A DNA stretch of 64,000 nt, from the NCBI RefSeq assembly GCF_037102585.1, contig NW_027043829.1, positions 1,116,001 to 1,180,000 on the forward strand, written 5' to 3'. Each line of letters opens with the position of its first letter. Positions within the stretch are counted from its first letter, which is position 1. Both the position numbers and the translations under genes were made by a program. Below, in pieces: positions 21,859 to 30,481 of this stretch. The notes beneath the pieces are model-generated. The model saw only the letters and a program-made list of their open reading frames with translations. It was not told the DNA's origin and searched no databases. The stretch comes from Saccharomycopsis crataegensis (taxonomy: Eukaryota; Ascomycota; Saccharomycetes; Ascoideales; Saccharomycopsidaceae).

Positions 21859-22360
21859 TGGAGTATGTTTTTTTTTTTTATTTTCTTTATTCACTCATGC
21901 TTTTTCCAGAATAATAATTATTTTGAAATCAATATGATGTTTTGATGGTTGATGTTGAGCCATTCACCGCTTTTGTGACACTAATGCGGAGTATACGGCA
22001 GTGCATGGGTTGGGAAAACCATATCCAATTATCTGGTTATTTTAATTGATAATATATCGACATTCATTAATTCACTTATTATTATTAATCAGTGTACAAT
22101 ATACTATAATTTTTAATATGTAATATTCTCTACCCCCAGACACCGGTGATCTTTAGAAGGAATTCGAACTCCTTCCTCTTTTGTTACGAAGCCCTGGGAA
22201 CGTACGTGGGGCGGAGACTGCGCTTTTGATGAGCGATAAGGAAGTTTCCATCTACCACCAATGACACTCCTTACTTTCCCAAAGACTAATACTATTCAGT
22301 TATTTATATCATCACTTTAAAAAAATAATTCATACAAATAACGAATAACGAATTAACATA
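21859..22360. promoter_or_regulatory. Divergent promoter of the S8 protease and the copper amine oxidase
   Basis: 502 bp. It holds a GC-richer island (about 22140-22240) that includes GGAATTCGAACTCC, superficially like a tRNA T-arm, but no tRNA fold is found around it. AT-rich flanks on both sides probably carry the core promoters. Confidence 0.5.
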
Positions 22361-24622
22361 ATGGATCGCCTCAGTCAAGTCGCTTCTCATACCACCTCTA
22401 CCATTCCTGGTCCTGCCAACCCGCTTGATCCCTTATCTCCTTTAGAAATCCAATTGGTTTCTGGTTTGCTCAGGGATAAGTACTCCAAAGAGGGCACAGA
22501 GATTAATTTCAATACAATCACATTGAAAGAACCTTCCAAATCTGAATACCTCTTGTGGAAGGAATCCAGTACCGTTCCGCCTCGTGTGGCCTATTTTATT
22601 ATTTTGATCAAAGGTTTCAATGGCCTTCATGAAGGGTTGGTGGATATTAGAGGGAAATCGATTGTCAAAATCACCAAGTCTAACAACGTTCAACCTATGT
22701 TGACCATTGAAGACTTGTCTAGTGCCGAAGAAATCATCAGAAATGACCCAGAAGTCATTAGACAATGTGGGATCTCTGGGGTCCCTGCCAATGAAATGGA
22801 TCGTATTTATTGTGATCCTTGGGCCATTGGCTACGATGAACGTTGGGGATCATCCAGAAGATTACAACAAGCCATGGTTTATTACAGATCTAATGAGAAC
22901 GACTCGCAATATTCCCATCCCTTGGATTTTTGCCCAATCATTGACCCAGCGTTAAAGAAGGTCATCTTCATTGACATTCCTAAAATCCGCAAACCGTTGT
23001 CAAAACACAAACACTCAAATTTCCATTCTGATGGTGTCAAAGAAAAATACGGAGGTTATCGCACTGATGGTAAACCAATTAATGTGACCCAACCTGAAGG
23101 CGTGTCTTTCAAGATGGAGAACAATACAATTGAATGGTCTAACTTCAAATTTCATGTTGGATTCAACTATCGTGAAGGTATTGTGCTTTCTGATATCACT
23201 TACAATGATCATGGCAATGTCAGACCGATCTTTCACAGAATGTCACTTTGTGAAATGATTGTTCCTTACGGTTGTCCAGATTATCCCCATCACCGTAAAC
23301 ATGCTTTGGATATCGGTGAATATGGTGCAGGCTTCATGACCAACTCTTTGGCATTGGGCTGTGATTGTAAGGGGGTGATTCATTACCTAGACGCTCACAT
23401 GGTCAACAAAGATGGTTCTCCAATCACTGTCAAGAATGCGGTTTGCATCCACGAAGAAGATGATGGAATCTTGTACAAACATTCTGATTTCAGAGATGAT
23501 TACCGTACTTCTACCGTGGCAAGAGCCTCTAAATTGATTGTTTCTCAAATTTTTACCGCCGCCAACTATGAATATTGCATTTATTACAATTTCATGCAGG
23601 ATGGATCCATCAAATTAGAAGTCAAGTTGACAGGTATTTTGAATACCTATGTTTGTTCCGATGAAGGTTCTGAGGTTGGCCCATGGGGTACCATTGTTTA
23701 TCCAAACACCAATGCCCATAATCATCAACATTTGTTCAGTTTACGTATTCATCCTAGAATTGATGGTGATGGCAACTCTGCTGCTGCTGTGGATGCTGCC
23801 CGCTCTCCTTATCCAACTGGTCATCAAGAAAACATGTATGGTAATGGTTTTTATGCTAAAAAAACCGTCTTTAAAACCATCAAAGACTCCAAGACTAATT
23901 ACGAGTCGTCTACTGGCAGATCTTGGGATTTATTCAACCCAAAGAAACTTCATCCGTATTCTAAAAAACCAGCTTCTTACAAGTTGGTTTCTACATTCTG
24001 CCCTCCTTTGCTTGCCCAACCGGGCTCTTTGCCTTATAAACGTGCTAGTTGGGCTAATGATACCGTCACTGTGATTCCATATCAAGATATCAAGGCAATC
24101 GATGCGGCAGATCATGGATACGATCGTACAATTTATCCATCGGGAAATCATGTTTGTCAATGGTCTGGTGATGGTATGGTTGGTATGAGAAAATGGGTGG
24201 CTGACGGTTCTGCGGAAATTGAAGACACTGACATTGTTATGGTAAGTTTTTTTCATTTATCGAGATTTTTGATTAATATTTTGTTTACAATGCGTTTGAA
24301 CTAGTATTTTTTTTTTTTTTACTTAACAATTAGTCCATTATGGGAAAGCTACTAACACTTCATATAGTTCCATACATTTGGTATCACTCACTTCCCAGCT
24401 CCAGAAGATTTCTGTGTTATGCCAGCTGAAAAGATCGAAGTCTTGTTGCGTCCAAGAAACTTCTTTTTAGAAAACCCTGGTTTGGACGTTGTTCCTAGTC
24501 ACACCATGACCACTTCTGAAGCCAGAAAGATTATCACTGCTGGAGTTGAACACATCACTTCAACCACAGATAAGACCTCAAAATTGGCATTTAGTGGTTC
24601 ATCCTGTGGCTGTAATAAGTAA
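22361..24622 (+). CDS. Copper-containing primary amine oxidase, two exons (22361-24241 and 24368-24622)
   Basis: Splicing at donor GTAAGT (24242), branch TACTAAC (24350-24356) and acceptor TAG (ends 24367) gives 711 residues, a normal length for the fungal enzyme. Topaquinone forms from Tyr403 in the N-Y-E-Y motif (ANYEYCIYYNF), the catalytic base is Asp317 (ALDIGEYGAG), and copper is held by His455 and His457 (NHQHLF) and, from exon 2, His635 (FGITHFPAPEDF). Only the spliced form has the third copper ligand; read-through would stop soon after the donor. The enzyme oxidises primary amines to aldehydes with release of H2O2 and ammonia, usually in peroxisomes, letting yeasts use amines as nitrogen source. 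The C terminus ends SSCGCNK, without an evident SKL-type signal. Candida species have more than one AMO gene, so I give no symbol. Confidence 0.94.
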
Positions 24623-24901
24623 GCCTTGATTGATCCCAAAACCTCTTGATAACTCTTTGAGTCGGCTCCTTAACTAGTCGTTTACAATTCCCATTTACTT
24701 AAAAATTCTGGAATTTTTTTTTTTTTCAAGTATTTTTGGAATATAATTCTTCAGAGTTTATTTAACATTATCTTTTTGGTGTAAGGATGTGCTTGTGATA
24801 TCGGATGTTTTGCCTCATCGCCAAATTTTCTTAAGTGCAAGCACAAACTAGCAAATATTCAGCCACTAAATGTAGACGTCCAGTAGGTTTTCTCTAGATA
24901 A

Positions 24902-25460
24902 ATGGGTTCTGTTTTTCTTCCACATTTACATACAGGTTGGTAAGTATATTGCTACTTCCCTTCTTCTTTCTTTTCGGTGATATTTGCTTTTGTTGATTGT
25001 TCATCACTAACTCGAATCCTCCTTTTAGAGCACTGTCAATACTAACCTATTACTTCTCAGGCATGTTGACCAGGCAATTTTATCAGAAGATGAGCGTCTT
25101 GTGATCATTAGGTTTGGTCGGGACTCCGACAAGGATTGTCGATTGATGGATGAGCTTCTCTACAAGATTGCAGAAAAAATCAAGAACTTTGCAGTGGTGT
25201 ATCTTTGTAATATCGACGAGGTTCCTGATTTCAACCAGATGTACGAGCTTTATGATCCTATGACGATAATGTTCTTCTTTAGAAACAAGCACATGATGTG
25301 TGATTTCGGCACGGGAAATAACAATAAATTGAATTTTGTCTTGGACGATACCCAAGAACTAATCGATATCATTGAGGTGATATACAGGGGGGCAAGAAAG
25401 GGGAAAGGTTTGGTGGTAAGCCCTAAGGATTATTCCAGTAAAGGAACTAGATATGGTTGA
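24902..25460 (+). CDS. DIB1: U4/U6.U5 tri-snRNP component Dib1 (U5-15K), two exons (24902-24939 and 25061-25460)
   Basis: Exon 1 encodes 12 residues (MGSVFLPHLHTG) plus two bases of the Trp codon; donor GTAAGT at 24940, branch TACTAAC at 25040-25046, acceptor CAG ending at 25060. The joined 145-residue protein reads PHLHTGWHVDQAILSEDER, VIIRFGRDSDKDC, then YELYDPMTIMFFFRNKHMM and GARKGKGLVVSPKDYSS, which is nearly the textbook Dib1 sequence with a thioredoxin-like fold. Dib1 sits in the tri-snRNP and leaves before spliceosome activation. The intron early in the gene is typical for yeasts. The start is fixed by the conserved LPHLH block. Confidence 0.97.
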
Positions 25461-25739
25461 ACAAAGATCTTTACAAGAAATGGTGTCATCAACATAGAAT
25501 CACACAATATAGGCGTGTATAATGTTCCGATTATTGTTTTCTTCTGTTCCAGCCAGATTCTTCTAGTGGTTTGTTTGATTATTTTATTTATTAATACACG
25601 TTTATTCCAGAAGGATAATTATAACAATATTATATGGAAGGTAAAGATGAATGAAAAACAGGGTGTAGCAAAATTTAAAAAAGTATCAGCAAACTTTAGA
25701 AAAAATGTATGAAAGAAGAGATTTGACAATTCAATTCCT

Positions 25740-27959
25740 TTACTCTTCTTGTTGGCCTTCAAAAGCCTTCAAGTCCTTGGTACCTTCAGCCCAAGAAGCG
25801 CCGTTGTAGGTGATTTCCTTGATGGCAGTGATGATCTCGGCAATGGAACCTCTAACTTGTTTAGTGGAGTCTCTTTCTCTCAAAGTGACGGAACCATCCT
25901 TGACGGAGTCGAAATCAATAGTGACACCGAATGGGGTACCCAATTCATCATTTCTGGCGTATCTCTTACCAATGGTGGCGCTTGAGTCGTCAACCTTGAA
26001 AGGAATTTGGTTCTTACGGAGTAACTTGGAGATATCCTTCACGAGAGGAGTAAAGGCGTCGTTACTGGAGAGTGGGACAAGAAGAACCTTAGTTGGGGCC
26101 ACGAGCGGGGAGAATGACAACACGGATTTGGCAAGGTCGTCTTCACGAACGTAGAAAGAGTGTTCAAAAATAGAGTAAAGAATACGTCCAAGACCAAAAG
26201 ATGGTTCAATGACCGATGGAATGTATTCTCTGATGTGTTCTTTTCTGGTGATTTCGCCAACACTGACAAATGAGGAGTCCAATTCAATTTCTTCTTCAAT
26301 ACCCTCAACATTGAACTTGATAGCCCCGGTGGCGGCCAAATCTTCTGAGAACTTCTTTAGGGCTTCTTGGTCTTGGGCCAACAACCATTTTTCCACCAAC
26401 CCAGCATTCTTTCTGAATTTAGGTCCAAACTTCTTCTTTTGGATTTCGACTTCGTACTTGGTAACTTCAATTGGTTCTGGCAATTTTTCTCTCACCACAA
26501 GCTTTTCGTTGGTCTTTTTAGAATGGACAGTCAAATCGTAAGCAGATCTGTCAGCACAACCGACACATTCGATCCAGCCATAGGAGGTTTGCAATTCACC
26601 ATCCCAACAGTCTTGGGCGTAGTGAGCCATTTCGTTAGACATGTGTTGTCTGAATCTGATCTTTTCTGGGTTTACACCAATCTTGAGCAAAAATAAGTAG
26701 ATTCTTCCAATAAAGTAACCTAAAGTTTCATTATCGACAATCTTTTGGGCCACTGCGTTACCAAGGGTTTCGACAATTGGGGTAGTGGACCCAGCTTGTT
26801 GGACTTCTCTTGGCAAGAATCTCAACTTCAAGTCCTTGACTTCGTCAAACTTTTCATGGGTCTTGTCGAGTGGATCAACAAAGTGTTCGATTTCGGCCAT
26901 CAAGAATTCACGGACACGCAATAACCCAGATCTTGGAGAGATTTCGTTTCTGAAAGACTTGCCAATGGCAGCAGAGGCAAATGGCACCTTGTTGTTGTTA
27001 CAATCGTACAATTTGTTGAAGTTCAAGAATTGACCTTGGGCAGTTTCTGGTCTCAAGAACCCTTTGAGGGCACCAGATGGACCAATAGCAGTTTCAAACA
27101 TCAAGTTGAAAGCCTTTGGTGGGTTTAAAGTTTCGCCAGTCACTGGGTTACCAATGTTGTACTTGACCATGAGTTCGGCCAATTGTTCCCCATTGTAACC
27201 ATCAATCTTGGCTAAAATGGTTTCATATTCTTGAACTACTTCATCGTCCAATTTGACAGCCTTGATTTCCTTCACCTTCTTTTTCTTTTTTTTACCTTCG
27301 GCTTCTTCAGCAGCAGCGGCGTTGGCGTCCTTCAACAACCCTCTGGCTTCTTTGTCACCTTTCAATCTGGCTTCAAGGACTTCTTCGACCAAGTGATCGG
27401 CTCTGAAAATTTCACCAGTTTTTGGATCGGTGCACATGTAATCACTGAACTTGTCAACATGACCAGAAGTCTTGAGAACCTCGTATGGAGTCAACATTGT
27501 GGTGTCAACTTCCAACATGTCTTCTTCCAAAATGAAATGCTTTCTCCAAACATCGACAATGTTGGCTTGCAAAGCACAACCTGGTGGACCATAGTCATAG
27601 AGACCAGAGACCCCACCATAAAGTTCAAAAGATGGGGCAAAAAAGAATCTTCTCTTGAGAACAGATTCCAATTGTTCTCTGCTGAATGGAACGGTAGAGT
27701 GAGTAGACATTATAATAGGTGAGTTAGGATTCTTTGGTTTGAATGGTTGGGTTCTACCTAAATTAATGAATGAACTTGAAATCAATCGCTTACGGTTGCA
27801 CAGTTGGAGTTTATTGAAAGAAAGCAAACGGTAGTTTCTTTCAACAAGAGAGATGTGACGAGTTAGGGAAGATATCTTGGAAACAAAGGTAACACTGTAT
27901 TGAGAAGACTGTTGTTGTGAGTCCTCTTGAACAAATGGTGATGGATTTTGAAATCTCAT
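25740..27959 (-). CDS. GRS1: Glycyl-tRNA synthetase, cytosolic form from 27710 and probable mitochondrial form from 27959
   Basis: From the ATG at 27710 (MSTHSTVPFSREQLESV) the protein has 656 residues. Class II features: motif 1 region (PPGCALQANIVDVWRKHF), motif 2 with FRNEISPRSGLLRVREF, motif 3 with PSFGLGRIL, and a C-terminal anticodon-binding domain. A Lys-rich insert (EGKKKKKKVKEIK) is typical of the eukaryotic enzyme. In-frame upstream, an ATG at 27959 adds 83 residues rich in Ser, Arg, Asn and Gln with few acids (for example SLTRHISLVERNYRLL), resembling a mitochondrial presequence. A further in-frame ATG at 28067 is adjacent to a TATATAA box (minus strand, about 28071-28078) and is probably not transcribed. 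S. cerevisiae GRS1 likewise makes both forms from one gene, using a non-AUG upstream start. The use of both starts is inferred. Confidence 0.93.
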   Translation of the reverse strand: MRFQNPSPFVQEDSQQQSSQYSVTFVSKISSLTRHISLVERNYRLLSFNKLQLCNRKRLISSSFINLGRTQPFKPKNPNSPIIMSTHSTVPFSREQLESVLKRRFFFAPSFELYGGVSGLYDYGPPGCALQANIVDVWRKHFILEEDMLEVDTTMLTPYEVLKTSGHVDKFSDYMCTDPKTGEIFRADHLVEEVLEARLKGDKEARGLLKDANAAAAEEAEGKKKKKKVKEIKAVKLDDEVVQEYETILAKIDGYNGEQLAELMVKYNIGNPVTGETLNPPKAFNLMFETAIGPSGALKGFLRPETAQGQFLNFNKLYDCNNNKVPFASAAIGKSFRNEISPRSGLLRVREFLMAEIEHFVDPLDKTHEKFDEVKDLKLRFLPREVQQAGSTTPIVETLGNAVAQKIVDNETLGYFIGRIYLFLLKIGVNPEKIRFRQHMSNEMAHYAQDCWDGELQTSYGWIECVGCADRSAYDLTVHSKKTNEKLVVREKLPEPIEVTKYEVEIQKKKFGPKFRKNAGLVEKWLLAQDQEALKKFSEDLAATGAIKFNVEGIEEEIELDSSFVSVGEITRKEHIREYIPSVIEPSFGLGRILYSIFEHSFYVREDDLAKSVLSFSPLVAPTKVLLVPLSSNDAFTPLVKDISKLLRKNQIPFKVDDSSATIGKRYARNDELGTPFGVTIDFDSVKDGSVTLRERDSTKQVRGSIAEIITAIKEITYNGASWAEGTKDLKAFEGQQEE

Positions 27960-28226
27960 GTAAAACAGGGAAGGTTGACCAAAAAAATTTCGACAGTGGC
28001 ACAGGGTGTAACCCGTATGAGTCACTAAACTCGCCGGCCGGGTGCCTGGTCTCTTCTTGCTTATCATTATTTATATATAATCAAAAACCTACATTGGTCT
28101 CATAGGGAATCAAAAGACTTCATAAAAGATATTATAAATAGGTTTTATTAACTAGAAGATCTCTAAAGATTCTTTTCACAAAAATAATTCAAAAACATAT
28201 AGGGAAAGGAAAAATTAGTAATACAC

Positions 28227-29876
28227 CTAGCTAGAGGTCATAACTTGCCAGACTCTGATAACGTTATCAGTGTAACCAGCAAACAAGTTTTGACCATCAG
28301 CACTCCAAGCCAAAGAAATACATTCTGGTTCCTTTTCACCAGTGGTGAATTCTGGCTTCAATTCATCCATCAACTTTCTTTCTTCCAAGTTGTAGATCTT
28401 GATAGAAGAGGTGGTGGCAGCACACAACCAGTATCTGTTTGGAGAGAAAGCCAAGGCGTAGATTTCATCACCAGAAGCCAAGGTGTACAAACATCTTGAC
28501 AAACTCAAGTCCCATAAGATTATTGAGCCATCCTTACCACCAGAGGCACACAAAGAACCGTCTGGAGAAACAGTCAAGGCAGAAACGTAACCGGAGTGAC
28601 CGATGAAGTCAGCCTTAAGAGAACAGTCGTTCAAGTCCCAAGACTAATTCAAATTTGTTAGTAAGATATTTCCAAAAAAAAAGAAACTCAAAAGTTGATA
28701 TTCTCTTTCCACTTCAAAAATTAGAAAAATATTCAAATTAATCAGAGATCTTGGTGATATGTTATGTCTCATTCGGCTGTAACCGTCTGAAGTAGCAAAT
28801 ATTATTAACATCATCTAAAATGAATATTTCTCCACAAGTGTTTGAATCACAAAAATAAACCTGTCTTTCAACACTTGATCATTTTTGAAAGTAATTGAAT
28901 CTCTACTAAAAGAAAGTAAATTAACATACCTTGACCTTCTTATCCCAACCAGCAGAGATAACAGTTGGAACATCATCATCTGGGGAGAATCTAACGGCAG
29001 AGACCCAGTCACCGTGACCAGTCAAGGTTTCTCTACATTCACCAATGGTGTTCCAGAGCTTGACAGTCTTATCTCTAGAACAGGAAACAATTTGTCTCAA
29101 GTTCTTAGCGATAGAACAGGACAAAACATCGTTGGTGTGACCAACGAAAGTCTTGGCAGTTTCACCGGTTTCAAGATTCCACAATCTAAGGGTCTTATCC
29201 CAAGAAGCAGACAAAGCGAACAAACCGTCAGCAGAGATGGTAACATCTTGAACAATGTGAGAGTGACCCTTGAAAGACTTCTTTGGGACACCGTAGTTGG
29301 AGTCGTCTCTGGTCAATTGCCAGACAATCAAGGACTTATCTCTGGAACCGGACAACAACAAGTCTGGCTTAGCTGGGGTAGTGGCTAAGGAAGTAACCCA
29401 ACCGTTGTGACCTAATAGAAGTTAGTAAGGAACAATACGAAAAAAAAATCAAATTGAAAGTTCATCCCAAAATTTAATTCAGGGTCGAAAGAGAAACACG
29501 AACAGCCTGATTTGCTGATATTGATTGCAGTCTTCTTTTGATAAGCTTATAAATCCCACATTATTTACCGTATTGTTGTTTTTGGCAATTATTATGCTAG
29601 TTCTCGTTGTTCGCTGGCATGTTCATAAATAGTTGAATTAATTCAAAAAAGATAGTCACAGGTATAATCAAAGAGATGAGGAATACTGAATATTGAATAT
29701 TGGAATACTATTGACAATGCCTTCTCTCGAAACTTGTTGAACTCATCATTGAGTTTCATGATCTCTTTAAACCCATTCACATAATGAAATTATAACTTGA
29801 AAATTTGATTTGTCCATGGTATCGAATACACACCTTCTAAGGTACCTCTCAAAACAAGAACTTCTTTGGTGTCCAT
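28227..29876 (-). CDS. ASC1: Ribosome-associated WD40 protein Asc1/RACK1, three exons (29834-29876, 28930-29411, 28227-28643)
   Basis: Joined exons give 313 residues forming a seven-bladed WD40 propeller. Exon 1 is [14 protein letters not shown]; intron 1 (29412-29833, 422 nt) has donor GTGTGT, branch TACTAAC and acceptor TAG; intron 2 (28644-28929, 286 nt) has donor GTATGT, branch TACTAAC and acceptor TAG. WD repeats are visible, for example [26 protein letters not shown] and [12 protein letters not shown]. The protein binds the 40S head near the mRNA exit and scaffolds signalling. Intron 2 falls after codon 175, close to the position of the single ASC1 intron of S. cerevisiae, and carries the same U24 snoRNA; intron 1 is extra. 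Codons are of the highly expressed type. Confidence 0.97.
28738..28820 (-). ncRNA. SNR24: C/D box snoRNA U24 (snR24) in ASC1 intron 2
   Basis: On the minus strand a C box ATGATGT (28808-28814) precedes AATATTTGCTACTTCAGA, GAATGAGACATA, ATCACCAAGATCT and the D box CTGA (28742-28745). These blocks match S. cerevisiae snR24, whose CACCAAGATCTCTGA stretch is the conserved guide next to the D box for 25S rRNA 2'-O-methylation. The location in the ASC1 intron is the same as in S. cerevisiae, so release from the spliced lariat is expected. Exact ends are approximate. Confidence 0.93.
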
Positions 29877-30481
29877 TTTTTTCAGTGATTGATTTCAATG
29901 AATAATTCTTGATATGTTTGACTCTACAACTTGTAATAGGAGTACCAATTTTTCACTATATTTTTTTCAAAACGCAATGCATCCTCACACCAGCAGGATC
30001 AAAAAAGAAACCCATGAGAGAATTCTTCACGTGCCATTAACCAACGCTGTCATACATAAATAGCCCTTTTGTATTGTATCACATGTGACACAAATTGCGC
30101 CCTATAATACAAAAAAAAAGATCCCAGCCAAAGCAATAAGATGGGGTTCAGTAATTTTGACATTGAAAAAAACTTTAAGTCAATTAACCACAGTGTGCAT
30201 GCACCTATCATTTCTTCACAAAATTGGAAGGGCCTTTAATAGCTTCCAACGACCTTTTGAATATATAAACGACTTGCGTCATATTCTTACAATTCTTAAG
30301 ATATTATCAAGTAGATCACAATTATATTTTCAGTGAACATACAAAATCTTTAAATAGCAAGAATTAAAAAATAAGTTTGGCAAAAATGAAAATACCAGAA
30401 GGTGGGAGAAGAAGAAGAAATGTTTAAAATTTGGGTAATAAAAATAAAAAGATAGAAAATTCAACAGGGAATTAAAAAGAA
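29877..30481 (-). promoter_or_regulatory. ASC1 promoter with E-boxes and a Tbf1-like site
   Basis: 605 bp between the ASC1 start and the 3' end of the next gene. Visible sites are CACGTG (30028-30033), TCACATGTGA (30079-30088) and GCCCTA (30099-30104). In C. albicans ribosomal-protein genes are driven by Tbf1 with Cbf1, so this pairing suggests ASC1 belongs to the ribosomal-protein regulon. A TTAAAGTT-type match on the minus strand (about 30173-30180) is probably chance. Confidence 0.45.

Noticed and set aside
22140-22245. tRNA-like T-arm (GGAATTCGAACTCC) in the protease/amine oxidase promoter
   Set aside because: On neither strand can a D-arm, anticodon arm and 7-bp acceptor stem be placed around it; the loop is also one base too long.
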